From contig CALMPF010000001.1 of the NCBI GenBank assembly GCA_937871505.1, positions 1-64,000 of the forward strand: DNA of 64,000 nt, in the 5' to 3' direction. The position numbers and the translations under genes are program-made. Positions 37,543-45,859 of the stretch are shown in pieces. Position 1 is the first letter of the stretch; the number at the start of each line of letters is the position of its first letter. The stretch comes from an uncultured Planctomycetia bacterium. Its GTDB lineage: Bacteria; Planctomycetota; Phycisphaerae; Phycisphaerales; SM1A02. The notes beneath the pieces are model-generated. The model was not told the DNA's origin, searched no databases, and was given only the letters and a program-made list of their open reading frames with translations.

Positions 37543-38784
37543 ATGGCCTTCATCAACGAGCACTACCTGCGCCTCCAGGCGGGCTACCTCTTCCCCGAGA
37601 TCGCGCGGCGGGTGAGCGAGTACGCCGCGGCTCATCCCGATCGGGCCCCGCAGATCATCCGCTGCGGGATCGGCGACGTGACCGAGCCGCTGCCGGAGGA
37701 GTCGCGCGGCGCGATGCACGCCGCGGTGGACGAGCTCGCGCGGCATGAGACCTTCCGCGGCTACGGGCCTCCCTTCGGCAACGAGAGCCTCCGGCACACG
37801 ATCGCCCGGAGCGACTTCCGGGAGCGCGGCATCGAGGTCGCCGACGATGAGATCTTCGTCAGCGACGGAAGCAAGGGCGACTGCGGAGCGATCCTCGACA
37901 TCTTCGCCGCCGGGCGCAACCGCATCGCGATCGCCGACCCGGTCTACCCCGTCTACGTGGACACCAACGTGATGGCCGGCAACACCGGCCCGGCCCGCGC
38001 CGGGGGCGGATACGAGGGGATCATCTACCTCGAGGGAACCCCGGAGAACGGCTTCGTCGCGCCGCCTCCCGAGGAGCCCGCGGACCTGATCTACCTCTGC
38101 TTCCCCAACAACCCCACCGGCGCCGTCGCGTCGCGCGAGCAGCTCGGCGAGTGGGTCGAGCGGGCGCTTCGCTGGAACGCGATCATCCTCTTCGACGCCG
38201 CGTACGAGGCGTACATCGTGGATCCGGCCATCCCGCGGTCGATCTACGAGATCCCCGGGGCCCGCGACTGCGCGATCGAGTTCCGCTCCTTCAGCAAGAA
38301 CGGCGGATTCACCGGGGTCCGCTGCGGCTTCACCGTCTGCCCGAAGTCGCTTCGCGGCGGCACCGGCGACGGCCGCACGATCGCGCTGCACGACCTCTGG
38401 TCGCGCCGCTGGAGCACGAAGAGCAACGGCGTGAGCTATCCCGTCCAGCGCGGTGCGGAGGCCCTCTACGGCGAGCGCGGCCGCGCGCAGGTGCGGGCGC
38501 TCGTCCAGTTCTATCTCGGCAACGCGGCCCTGCTGCGCGAAGGCGTCGCCGCGCTGGGACTGCGCGCGTGGGGAGGCATCAACGCGCCGTACGTCTGGGT
38601 CGAGTGTCCTCCCGGAGTCGACTCCTGGGGCGTCTTCGACCGGCTGCTCGCCGAGGCCAACGTGGTGGTCACGCCCGGGTCCGGATTCGGCCGCCGCGGC
38701 GAGGGGTTCTTCAGGATCTCCGCGTTCAACTCGAGGCGAAACGTCGAAGAGGTCGTGCGCAGGCTCCGCGCCGTGGCGTGGTGA
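37543..38784 (+). CDS. dapL: LL-diaminopimelate aminotransferase
   Basis: DapL converts tetrahydrodipicolinate directly to LL-diaminopimelate, used in lysine and peptidoglycan synthesis. The 413-residue PLP enzyme shows the DapL N-terminus ([20 protein letters not shown]), [16 protein letters not shown] [36 protein letters not shown], and the PLP lysine in [12 protein letters not shown]. DapL is the route used in Planctomycetes, Chlamydiae and plants. The start ATG 37543 lies just 45 bp from the divergent methyltransferase. Confidence 0.94.
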   Translation: MAFINEHYLRLQAGYLFPEIARRVSEYAAAHPDRAPQIIRCGIGDVTEPLPEESRGAMHAAVDELARHETFRGYGPPFGNESLRHTIARSDFRERGIEVADDEIFVSDGSKGDCGAILDIFAAGRNRIAIADPVYPVYVDTNVMAGNTGPARAGGGYEGIIYLEGTPENGFVAPPPEEPADLIYLCFPNNPTGAVASREQLGEWVERALRWNAIILFDAAYEAYIVDPAIPRSIYEIPGARDCAIEFRSFSKNGGFTGVRCGFTVCPKSLRGGTGDGRTIALHDLWSRRWSTKSNGVSYPVQRGAEALYGERGRAQVRALVQFYLGNAALLREGVAALGLRAWGGINAPYVWVECPPGVDSWGVFDRLLAEANVVVTPGSGFGRRGEGFFRISAFNSRRNVEEVVRRLRAVAW

Positions 38785-38854
38785 ACCGGGACGCAACAGG
38801 CTTGCAGGACCCCGAGTCGCCGCCGCCGGCCGCGCCCGAGAGGGCGCTCGACCG

Positions 38855-39757
38855 TCAGCCGCCTCCGTCGCTCCGGGGACGCTCGCCCGAGGCGCCCTGC
38901 GTCGACCATCCCGCAGGCCGGCGCCGGCGCGGAAGCGGCGCCTCGCGCGGATCGACGGCTGGGCAGCGCGGAGCGCCGCCGCCCGCATCACCGCGCCGCT
39001 CGCTCTCGCGATCGCCCTGCGGACCCTCGGGACCATCGCGACTCCCCGAGTACCCCTTGCAGACGATGTAGATCTCCACGCTCGCGGCGCGCGACGCGTC
39101 CGGCTTGAAGCCGCGCGCGTCGGCGAAGCTCTCCCGCGCGCGCCGCAGCAACTCGGGATAGGCGCCGCCTTCGTAGACCTTGGCGACGAGGTTCCCGCCC
39201 GGGCGCAGCCATGCGGGCGCGCGGTCGAGAAGCACGTGGGCCAGCTCGACGGAGTGCAGGCTGTCGCCGCTGCGATCGCCGGTCGTGTCCGGTCCCATGT
39301 CCGAGAGGATCGCGTCGAACGGCGGACGGCCGGGACGCTCCGTGATCCACGGCCCGAGCAGCTCCCCGAGCGAGACCTCCGCGATGTCCCCCTGAACCAC
39401 GCGCACGGCCGGACCGAAGCGCCGCGCGTCGACGTCCTTCAGATCGATGCCGACGACGCGCCCGCCCCGATCGGAGGGGCGCTCGGGGCCTCGTGACCCT
39501 CCGCGCGCCGCGCTCCGCTCCGGCGCGACTCGCTCCGCGATCACCTGAAGCCACGATCCCGGGGCGCACCCCGCATCAAGCACCCAGTCGCCGCGCCGAA
39601 GCAGCTTCCGGCGCTCATCGATCTCGATGAGCTTGAACGCTGCGCGAGAGACGTACCCCTTCCGCTTCGCCTCCCGGAAGAAGTGGTCGTGGAGCTCGCG
39701 GGACACGTCGGGAGTCGTCCGAGTCTCGGGCGATCGTCCACCGGCGGAGGACGGCAC
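38855..39757 (-). CDS. rlmE: 23S rRNA (uridine-2'-O-)methyltransferase RlmE/FtsJ
   Basis: RlmE methylates U2552 in the peptidyl-transferase A loop. The 300-residue protein has the catalytic tetrad K-D-K-E: Lys in SRAAFKLIEID, Asp in ILSDMGPD, Lys in NLVAKVYEG, Glu in SVEIYIV. It has SAM motif VLDAGCAPGSW. A Gly/Arg/Pro-rich C-terminal extension of about 60 residues follows the catalytic domain, beyond the usual 209. GTG 39757 is the annotated start. It follows the lipoprotein gene on the same strand with a 39-bp gap and is convergent with dapL. Confidence 0.93.
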   Translation of the reverse strand: MPSSAGGRSPETRTTPDVSRELHDHFFREAKRKGYVSRAAFKLIEIDERRKLLRRGDWVLDAGCAPGSWLQVIAERVAPERSAARGGSRGPERPSDRGGRVVGIDLKDVDARRFGPAVRVVQGDIAEVSLGELLGPWITERPGRPPFDAILSDMGPDTTGDRSGDSLHSVELAHVLLDRAPAWLRPGGNLVAKVYEGGAYPELLRRARESFADARGFKPDASRAASVEIYIVCKGYSGSRDGPEGPQGDRESERRGDAGGGAPRCPAVDPREAPLPRRRRPAGWSTQGASGERPRSDGGG

Positions 39758-39796
39758 CGAAGGGCAAGAGGGCGTCGAAGCGACGCGCGGCGCGGA

Positions 39797-40741
39797 TCAG
39801 GGATCGACGATGACCATCCCGACCGCGGTCGGATCGCGCACCACGGCGATCCGGATGTCTCCGTCGACGGTCCGGAGCAGGACGCGGTTCTCCCCGGCGT
39901 TGAGCGTGCCGTAGAGATGGTCGCGCCGAGCCTGCGCAGGATGCATGACCCATCCCCCGATGACGTTCCGCATCAGGACCGCGCCGCCGACGGTCTCGGC
40001 GTCGAAGAAGCCCGTCGACTCCGGCCCGACGCGATAGTCGATGCTGCCCTCGCGCGTGACGACGACGACCCGATCGCGCATCGGTCGCTCCGACATCACG
40101 CGGACGCTTCCCCCTCCGCTCTCGATGTCGATGGCGCCGCCGACGTTCTTCGCCACGACGTTGCCTCGACCGGTGTGAATTCGGACCCCGTCGATGTCGG
40201 GCCCTTCGATCCGGATGTGCGCCGACTGGAACCACGGCTCCGGGTCGGTCGTCCACGTGCGGATGGCGAGGATCGGCCCGAGATCGCCCGGCTCCATCTC
40301 GGCCGTGGCGGTGATGCGTTCAAGCGAGGCGGCGGAGTCGCTGCCGCGAAGGAAGCCGTGCGATCCCTCGCGACGGATGGTCACGACGACGGCGGTGGCG
40401 CGCGGGTCGGAGACGACTTCGACGTTGCCGCCGAAGCTCTCGATGTCCAGTCCGGTCACGCCCCCTTGCTCGAATCGCAGCGTCTGGACCTTCGCGTTGC
40501 GATGGCCCCGGAAAACGTCATGGATGCCGTCACCGAGGCCCAGGATGGTCTGCTCCGGAGAGTTGGGCCCGGTGCAGCCGCTCGCGATCATGCCCGCTGC
40601 CGCAATCCCTGCCGCCCAGCCCCGCGCCGCGCCGGTCCGCAGAGTCACCGAAGGCGACGTTCGCTGCGCCCTCACCGGCATCCGCGAGATCGACGCTGCG
40701 GCCGGGAGGGGCTCGGTACCGGCGGAATGACGCTCCATCAT
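39797..40741 (-). CDS. Lipoprotein with repeated beta-strand (DUF4097-like) domain
   Basis: The 314-residue protein has a long N-terminus with a lipoprotein signal: hydrophobic AAGIAAAGMIASGC with Cys-57 as the lipid attachment site. The rest is a regular series of short strands (GLDIESFGGNVEVVSDPRATAVVV; IDGVRIHTGRGNVVAKNVG; AIDIESGGGSVRVMS; LYGTLNAGENRVLLRTVDGDI), typical of DUF4097/DUF2807-like beta-solenoids of putative adhesins. No enzyme motif is present. It is upstream of rlmE on one transcript. Start is either of two consecutive ATGs, 40741 or 40738. Function is unknown. Confidence 0.72.
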   Translation of the reverse strand: MMERHSAGTEPLPAAASISRMPVRAQRTSPSVTLRTGAARGWAAGIAAAGMIASGCTGPNSPEQTILGLGDGIHDVFRGHRNAKVQTLRFEQGGVTGLDIESFGGNVEVVSDPRATAVVVTIRREGSHGFLRGSDSAASLERITATAEMEPGDLGPILAIRTWTTDPEPWFQSAHIRIEGPDIDGVRIHTGRGNVVAKNVGGAIDIESGGGSVRVMSERPMRDRVVVVTREGSIDYRVGPESTGFFDAETVGGAVLMRNVIGGWVMHPAQARRDHLYGTLNAGENRVLLRTVDGDIRIAVVRDPTAVGMVIVDP

Positions 40742-41158
40742 CGGGGCGATCGTATCACAGAGCGGCGGTCATCCCGCTCACCGCGGGGGGCCCGCATCAC
40801 CGCCGACGCTCGTCGCCGACAGCAGCGTTCCCGCTGACCCGAGCGGGCGGACCCGCCGATCGGCGACCGCGTTCAGCGATCGGCGCGTTCAGCGCCCGCT
40901 CCGTCACGGCCTCCAAGCTCGCTCCGTCGCCCGATCGTCCCAGCCGCCCTTTCGTCCCGGTCGCCCGTTCGTCCCAACCGCCCTCTCGTCCCAGTCACCC
41001 CGCCGCGCCGGCCCGTCGGCGCCTCTGGCCGCGCCAGCGCTTCGGCGCCTGCGGGGGCTACCTTCCTCGACGCCCGGAGCGCTCCTCAAGAGCGCGCCAG
41101 CGTGCATCGATCTCGCCTGACCCCGACGCAACCTCCACGCGCCACCCTGCGCTCCACG
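40742..41158. other. Gene-free region with a short 17-bp tandem repeat
   Basis: The area upstream of the small ORF at 41159 holds a degenerate 17-bp tandem repeat (40936-41001). No gene with a plausible start and codon use is seen. Confidence 0.4.
40936..41001. repeat. 17-bp tandem repeat
   Basis: About 3.9 copies of CGTCCCAGCCGCCCTTT with a few substitutions (40936-40952, 40953-40969, 40970-40986, partial last copy). The period is not a multiple of 3, which argues against a coding role. Confidence 0.75.
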
Positions 41159-41254
41159 ATGCTGGCTGCCCTCTCCCTTGCCCTCATGACCGCGTCGATG
41201 CTCGCGCTGGGGTACCTCGCATGGTGCCTGGTCAACCGCGGCGAAGCAGAGTGA
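41159..41254 (+). CDS. Possible 31-residue membrane microprotein
   Basis: The ORF reads MLAALSLALMTASM followed by LALGYLAWCLVNRGEAE, essentially one transmembrane helix of about 20 residues with a short charged tail. An in-frame GTG at 41102 would lengthen it by 19 residues with a basic Pro-rich N-terminus. It is flanked by palindrome B and a tandem repeat in an otherwise gene-free stretch. No clear ribosome binding site could be fixed. Single-helix small proteins often regulate membrane partners. The gene may also be a chance ORF. Confidence 0.4.
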   Translation: MLAALSLALMTASMLALGYLAWCLVNRGEAE

Positions 41255-41291
41255 TCGACGCCGACGGAAGCGCCGGCGCGTTCGGTCGACG

Positions 41292-41475
41292 AGCACTACA
41301 GCGCTGGAACGCGTCGTCGCGAGGCAGCTCGGGGCGGCTTCTGGCAAGGAGCAGCGAAGGCTTCGGGCCGACGGCGTAGCCGCAGTGCTACGTCGAGGCC
41401 CGAAGCCGAGCTGCGACGCCGCCAGAACGCCGCATCCGGGCGGCCGCAGCAGACGAGCTCCAGCGCTGCGGTGCT
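41292..41475. repeat. Long palindrome, copy B (184 nt)
   Basis: This is the best-preserved palindrome. Outer arms share AGCAC and CAGCGCTGGA (41292-41306 and about 41461-41475). A perfect 11-bp stem GGCTTCGGGCC (41359-41369) pairs with 41397-41407, and an apical CGTAGC/GCTACG stem closes the loop. The right arm is similar to the left arm of copy D (CTGCTGCGG..CGCCCG..GCGGCGTT). Confidence 0.75.
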
Positions 41476-41569
41476 AGGACCGGTTCGCGCGCGGAAGCCC
41501 TGGCGATCGTCGATCTTGGGCTGCCGGGGCTGCCGGGGCTTCCGCGAGCGGCGAGCGGCGGCCGCCGCG
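41476..41569. other. Spacer with GC-rich direct repeat before the amidase gene end
   Basis: It contains GGGGCTGCC repeated twice followed by GGGGCTTCC (about 41520-41545), a short 9- to 10-bp G-rich repeat just beyond the amidase stop codon. No gene is seen. Confidence 0.4.
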
Positions 41570-42313
41570 TCAGCCGAAGGCCTTGTTGGTGCGCAGCACC
41601 ACCACGCGGCGCTGGAGGTTGGCACCGGGACAGAGCGTCTGCGCGCCGGGCCACTCACGGTGGGTCAGCACGGTGCGGGCGGGGACCCGATACATCTGCC
41701 GCAGCCGCGTCACGTGCATCGCCAGGGCCTGAAGCTGGGCTTCGCTCGGCGCCTGCTCCTCGAAGTTCCCCAGGCAGAGCACGCCGATGTTGCCTTCGTT
41801 GCGCTTCTGGACGTGGGCTCCCTGCCAGTTGAGCGGCCTCGCCTCGTAGATGCGCCCGGAGCGGTCGATCACGAAGTGGTAGCCGATGTCCGACCAGCCG
41901 CGTCCGCGGTGCGAGGTGCGGATCAGCTCGATCCGCGCCTGGCTGCTCGCGGCGTCGGTGGCGGTGAAGACGCTCATCGCATCATGGTGAATCGTGATCG
42001 CGCCCACCGGAAGCATCGGCTGCATGTCGGAGGTCCGAGGGCCGCCGCGGGCCCATGCCGAACGCGGAATGACGTTCGCCATCGGCGGCGGGGCTTCGAC
42101 GGGCTTGGGCACGACCACAGCGCGGCTCGCGGGCGACGCGGGCGGCAGGAGTCGGCGCGGGTCATCCTCGGGCCAGATCGGTTCGGGGAGCGAGGCGATC
42201 TGCGGCGACGTCGCGCAGCCCGCCACCACCGCCAGCCCGATCGCGAGAAATCCCCGCCGCGACACTTCGCTCGCTCGGACCAGGAGCCTGTGATCGTGGC
42301 GCTCGTGCGCCAT
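41570..42313 (-). CDS. N-acetylmuramoyl-L-alanine amidase (PGRP/Amidase_2), Tat-exported lipoprotein
   Basis: This peptidoglycan hydrolase cleaves the bond between the lactyl group and L-Ala. ATG at 42313 (MAHERHDHR) gives 247 residues with a twin-arginine-plus-lipobox signal (SRRGFLAIGLAVVAGC). The Amidase_2/PGRP zinc domain has His in AITIHHDAM, GWSDIGYHFVID, and His/Cys in VLTHREWPGAQTLCPG (about residues 105-235), a complete zinc triad. Upstream in-frame starts exist (42466), but a longer n-region would be unusual for the Tat signal. It probably acts in cell-wall turnover at the membrane face. Confidence 0.88.
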   Translation of the reverse strand: MAHERHDHRLLVRASEVSRRGFLAIGLAVVAGCATSPQIASLPEPIWPEDDPRRLLPPASPASRAVVVPKPVEAPPPMANVIPRSAWARGGPRTSDMQPMLPVGAITIHHDAMSVFTATDAASSQARIELIRTSHRGRGWSDIGYHFVIDRSGRIYEARPLNWQGAHVQKRNEGNIGVLCLGNFEEQAPSEAQLQALAMHVTRLRQMYRVPARTVLTHREWPGAQTLCPGANLQRRVVVLRTNKAFG

Positions 42314-42584
42314 CGGTGCGCTCGCCGCCGCTCCGAGAGCTTCGTTCGCGGCGCGCTCGATCGCACTGGCGTCGTGCTCGCGAGCGGATGGGACTCGATC
42401 CATGTCGGGAGACCTCGGTCGACGGGTCGCTGAGCGGAGGGAAACACCTGACGCCTGCGCATCCATCGCGAAGGCGACCTCGGGGTGCTGGAGAGAGTGG
42501 GCCGCATCGGCGAGGCCGCGCCAGCCGCTGCCGCAGACCCTCTGCCGATCGAGGGGAGTATCGTCCGCCGACGCTCGTCGACTC

Positions 42585-42622
42585 CACTATACAGGCGGGC
42601 TCCGTGCTATAACGCCCGCTTC
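42585..42622 (+). promoter_or_regulatory. Possible promoter of the small-protein pair
   Basis: A -10-like TATAAC (42608-42613) lies 9 to 10 bp before the GTG at 42623, with a TATACA also upstream at about 42588. If used, the mRNA would be nearly leaderless. No convincing -35 box was found. Confidence 0.3.
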
Positions 42623-42931
42623 GTGCCTACGACCCAACTGGTCATTCTGTCGCGGGAGAGCGGCCGGGAAGGCGAACTGGCGCCGATCGGAGACCGCGCC
42701 GATCTCATCCGGCAACTTCAGGATCGCAATACCGGACCGGAACGCGACGGAGATGACGTCCTGTACGGTCCGGGGATCGAGATCCAGCTTCCCCCGCACG
42801 AGGATCCGATCCGGCAGATGATCCTGCTCATCACCGACGAAGACATCGCCTGGACCGTGATTCTCCGGCTCGCGCGCGAGCTCAAGTGGAAGATCTCTGA
42901 TCCCTACAGCGGAAGGGAGCTCAAGCCGTGA
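42623..42931 (+). CDS. Small conserved-looking protein of unknown function
   Basis: The GTG-started product is 102 residues, acidic and soluble (TQLVILSRESGREGELAPIG; ITDEDIAWTVILRLARELKW). I do not recognise a family. It reads as a mixed alpha/beta fold with an amphipathic C-terminal helix. It overlaps the next gene by 4 bp (ATGA), so the two proteins are probably made together. The promoter-like TATAAC lies only about 10 bp ahead of the start. Confidence 0.6.
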   Translation: MPTTQLVILSRESGREGELAPIGDRADLIRQLQDRNTGPERDGDDVLYGPGIEIQLPPHEDPIRQMILLITDEDIAWTVILRLARELKWKISDPYSGRELKP

Positions 42932-43344
42932 TCCCCGAACATGCTTCGAACAACGCCCCTGAGAGGTCGCCGCTCGACGCGCTGCCGACCATCGGCACCA
43001 TCGCCCAGGGGATGCGCTTCGACGGCAGCGATCCCGAGGCGCTGGCCGCGGCGCTCGACCTGGCGATGGACTATCGCGGCGACGTGACGGTCGTGCTCCG
43101 CGATGGCCGGCGGATCGAAGGGTTCATCTTCGATCGCGTGCGTCGGGTCCCGCGCTCGATCAGGCTGCTTCCGCGCGAGTCGGACGAGCACGCGAAGGTC
43201 GCGGACGACGAGATCGCGATCCTCGAGGTCACCGGCCGCGACACCGCCGCGGGCAAGACCTTCGAGAACTGGGTCCGGCGCTACGTCGAGAAGAAGCTCG
43301 CGGGCGAGCGGGCGAGCATCGAGAGCGAGTCGCTCGAGGAGTGA
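42928..43344 (+). CDS. Small protein with possible Sm-like beta segment
   Basis: The 138-residue protein has a central stretch (MDYRGDVTVVLRDGRRIEGF, IFDRVRR) similar in look to the five-stranded core of Sm/SH3-like folds: short strand, GDGRR turn, strand, then a lysine/arginine-rich C-terminal region (GKTFENWVRRYVEKKLAGE). No formal family could be assigned. It is coupled by ATGA to the 102-residue protein at 42623. RNA or protein binding is a guess. Confidence 0.55.
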   Translation: MIPEHASNNAPERSPLDALPTIGTIAQGMRFDGSDPEALAAALDLAMDYRGDVTVVLRDGRRIEGFIFDRVRRVPRSIRLLPRESDEHAKVADDEIAILEVTGRDTAAGKTFENWVRRYVEKKLAGERASIESESLEE

Positions 43345-43356
43345 CGCGCAAGGGAA

Positions 43357-43926
43357 TCAGCGCGACTCGAGCCCCGCGCTCCCTCCATGGCGTCGCGACG
43401 GATCCCGCAGACCGACTCCGAGCAACCGGTCGATCGAGCGCACGATCGAGCGCGTCGTCGCAATGGCGCGGTCGAGAGCGCCTCTGCCGGCGATGCCCGC
43501 AACGGCGTCGCTGCGGGCGGCCTCGCGCAGCCGGGCCTCAAGCCGACTCCGCTCGTCAATCAGCGACTCCAAAAGCGACGCCGCCTGCCGTCGGGTGGCG
43601 ATCACCTCGCCCATCCCAGACCTTGCGCGACCGGCGTCCGCACGGCGAGCCTCGGCACCGCCGGATTGGCCGTAACCAACTTCGCTGTAACCAGTTCCGT
43701 CTCGGCCTGCGGCGTCAGCCGGGGTTCCGCCGCAGCGAAGAGTTCCGCCAGCGCCGCTCGCGCCAGCGCCGTCCTTGACGCTGCCGGACCCGCGCTCGCC
43801 CCCGACCGCCCGCGCCCGGGCGTCGCCTGCGGGGCGATCCGCGTGCGAGTGCCGACCCGGCACGACGAGCGATCCGATCTCGGTGACGACCGGCTCCGAC
43901 GCGTCAGCAGCGGCGCTGCGGTCCAT
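43357..43926 (-). CDS. Hypothetical protein with C-terminal coiled-coil
   Basis: The 189-residue frame from ATG 43926 (MDRSAAADASEPV) has a Gly/Ala-rich disordered N-terminal 110 residues and an amphipathic C-terminal helix (ASLLESLIDERSRLEARLRE, TTRSIVRSIDRLLG). It is not recognised. It is convergent, 12 bp from the gene ending at 43344, and its promoter lies in the large spacer to 44683. Real or not is unsure, but the helical tail and lack of stop argue for a gene. Confidence 0.4.
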   Translation of the reverse strand: MDRSAAADASEPVVTEIGSLVVPGRHSHADRPAGDARARAVGGERGSGSVKDGAGASGAGGTLRCGGTPADAAGRDGTGYSEVGYGQSGGAEARRADAGRARSGMGEVIATRRQAASLLESLIDERSRLEARLREAARSDAVAGIAGRGALDRAIATTRSIVRSIDRLLGVGLRDPSRRHGGSAGLESR

Positions 43927-44682
43927 GACGCGGCCTCCAAGGCCGCGAAGGGATGGAGTCATGTGCGGAGTGCGAAGCGAGGCGAGTCGAACCGGGGGAC
44001 CGGGGGACCGGTCGAACGGGCGCAGCGGACCAGCGGTCAGCGGTCCGATCCCTGTGGCGGGGCGGGCCTGAACGTCCGGACGTCGAGGCTGAAGGGGGCC
44101 TCGAAGCCCACTCGCCCGACCGGTCATCTGCCCGTCCGGTCAGCGTTCCGTCCGGCCATCTGGCTGGACGACTGTCTACCACCTTATCGCATCGACCAGC
44201 GAGCGTCCTCTCCTGCACAATCCGCCCTGATCGGTGGTGCATCGACCCGGGAGGAGACGACCCCGAACATCCGTTCGTTCCCCTCGCCTCGATCGCGCAG
44301 CGACCCCGAGACGAGCGGCGGAGCAGCGCACCGAGGCGGAGGCACGGTGCAGCGTGACCAGCCCCCGCACGCCGGGTGGGTCCATGGGCGCTGGGCGCGC
44401 GCACGGGTCGGGTGGGCTCCGGGGGTGGCAGCCGAGTGTGCTGGCGCGACGGGGCGCGATCTGGGCGTCCGCGCCGGAGGTCCGAGCAGGGTGCGCCGCT
44501 CGCCTTGGGCTCAGCTGGCGATCACCGGGGAGTCACCGGGGAGCCACAGGGGAGTCACAGGGGGGTCACCGGGGGTCACCAGGTCCGCGATCGCCGCGCC
44601 AAGCGCGGCGCAGCGGACGCGCCGCGATGCGCCGGCGATGACGTCTTGCTCAGCCGTCTTGCTCAGTAGGATCCGTTCACCC
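43927..44682. other. Long spacer upstream of galE
   Basis: 756 bp between the hypothetical gene and galE. It has no supportable gene on either strand. It contains repeated CGTCCGG-type motifs (44120-44165) and a G-rich 11-bp tandem repeat at 44527-44580. The galE start has a weak TAGGAT about 10 bp upstream. Confidence 0.4.
44527..44580. repeat. 11-bp G-rich tandem repeat upstream of galE
   Basis: Five copies of GGGGAGTCACC with one or two substitutions each (44527-44537, 44538-44548, 44549-44559, 44560-44570, and a 10-bp last copy 44571-44580). It lies about 100 bp before galE. Confidence 0.8.
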
Positions 44683-45738
44683 ATGCGACTGCTCGTGACC
44701 GGCGGTGCCGGCTACATCGGATCTCACGCCGCGCGGCGGCTGCTCGCCGACGGACACCACGTCACGATCGTCGACAACCTCGTGCGCGGTCATCGCGGCG
44801 CCGTTGCCGCGGTCGCGGCCGCCGCTCCGCAGCGGCTGCACTTCGCAGAAGCGGACATCGCCGACATCGAGGCGATGTCGCGCGTGCTCGCCGCGGCGCG
44901 TCCCGAAGCGGTGCTGCACTTCGCCGCGCTGGCGTACGTCGGCGAGTCCGTCGACGATCCGATGCGCTACTGGTGGAACAACGCTGCGGGAACGATCTCG
45001 CTGCTCAGCGCCATGCGCGCGGCGTCGGTGCCGAGGCTGGTCTTCTCGAGCACCTGCGCCACCTACGGCGAGCCGCCGCCGGAGCGCGTCCCCATCGACG
45101 AGGAGTGCCCGCAGGCGCCGGTGAACCCGTACGGACGCGCGAAGCTGGCCTCGGAACTGGTCATGCGCGACCACCTCGAGGCCGAGCGGCGCGCCGGCCG
45201 CGACTTCGCCTTCGCGGCGCTGCGCTACTTCAACGTCGCCGGCGCCGACCGCAGCGGCCGCCTCGGAGAGGACCACCGTCCCGAGACGCACCTGATCCCG
45301 CTCTGCCTCGAGGTCGCGGAGGGACGGCGCGAGGCCCTGACGATCTTCGGCGACGACTACCCGACTCCCGACGGGACGTGCGTGCGCGATTACGTGCATG
45401 TCGAGGATCTCGTCGAGGCCCATGTCCTCGCGCTTGCGGCGCTGCGCCCCGGCGAGGGGCGCGCGTGGAACGTCGGCATCGGGCGCGGCCACTCCGTGCG
45501 CGAAGTCGTCGAGTCGTGTCGACGCGTGACCGGTCACGCGATCCCGACGCGCGAGGGGGCGCGTCGCGCCGGCGATCCGCCGGCGCTCTACGCCGAGTCA
45601 TCGCGGATCCAGCGCGAGCTGGGATGGCGCCCTGCGACGACCGAGCTCGACGAGATCGTGGCCGATGCCTGGCGCTGGCGATGCACGAACCCCGATGGCT
45701 ACGACGATTCCGCCCCGATTCCGGCTGCCGAACGCTGA
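44683..45738 (+). CDS. galE: UDP-glucose 4-epimerase
   Basis: GalE interconverts UDP-glucose and UDP-galactose using bound NAD. The 351-residue SDR protein shows the Rossmann motif GGAGYIGSHAARRLL, DNLVRGH, HFAALAYVGESV, STCATYGEPP, catalytic NPYGRAK (Tyr-x-x-x-Lys), and RYFNVAGAD. The end is DSAPIPAAER, beyond the usual GalE length by about 10 residues. It may feed exopolysaccharide or LPS synthesis. It stands alone, convergent with the pagL-like gene. Confidence 0.93.
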   Translation: MRLLVTGGAGYIGSHAARRLLADGHHVTIVDNLVRGHRGAVAAVAAAAPQRLHFAEADIADIEAMSRVLAAARPEAVLHFAALAYVGESVDDPMRYWWNNAAGTISLLSAMRAASVPRLVFSSTCATYGEPPPERVPIDEECPQAPVNPYGRAKLASELVMRDHLEAERRAGRDFAFAALRYFNVAGADRSGRLGEDHRPETHLIPLCLEVAEGRREALTIFGDDYPTPDGTCVRDYVHVEDLVEAHVLALAALRPGEGRAWNVGIGRGHSVREVVESCRRVTGHAIPTREGARRAGDPPALYAESSRIQRELGWRPATTELDEIVADAWRWRCTNPDGYDDSAPIPAAER

Positions 45739-45766
45739 TCGGCGCACCGCGGCGCCACAAACCGCA

Positions 45767-45782
45767 CCGCCGGCCCCGGCGG
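45767..45782. terminator. Possible hairpin between galE and pagL-like gene
   Basis: CCGCCG and CGGCGG arms (6 bp, 4-nt loop) lie 28 bp after galE and about 80 bp before the end of the convergent gene. This is a weak candidate. Confidence 0.35.
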
Positions 45783-45859
45783 CCTGGACTTCGGCTGGCC
45801 CCTGCGATCGAGCCGGCCGCCGCCCGGTCCGCGGCGTCCGTCGCTTCAGCATGCGCCCC

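Noticed and set aside
43357..44127. Longer start (44127) for the hypothetical gene at 43357
   Set aside because: The upstream extension is Arg/Pro-rich filler that runs through the spacer. The ATG at 43926 gives a more protein-like N-terminus.
44527..44580. Possible CRISPR array
   Set aside because: Units are 11 bp, contiguous and without spacers. No cas gene is in the window.
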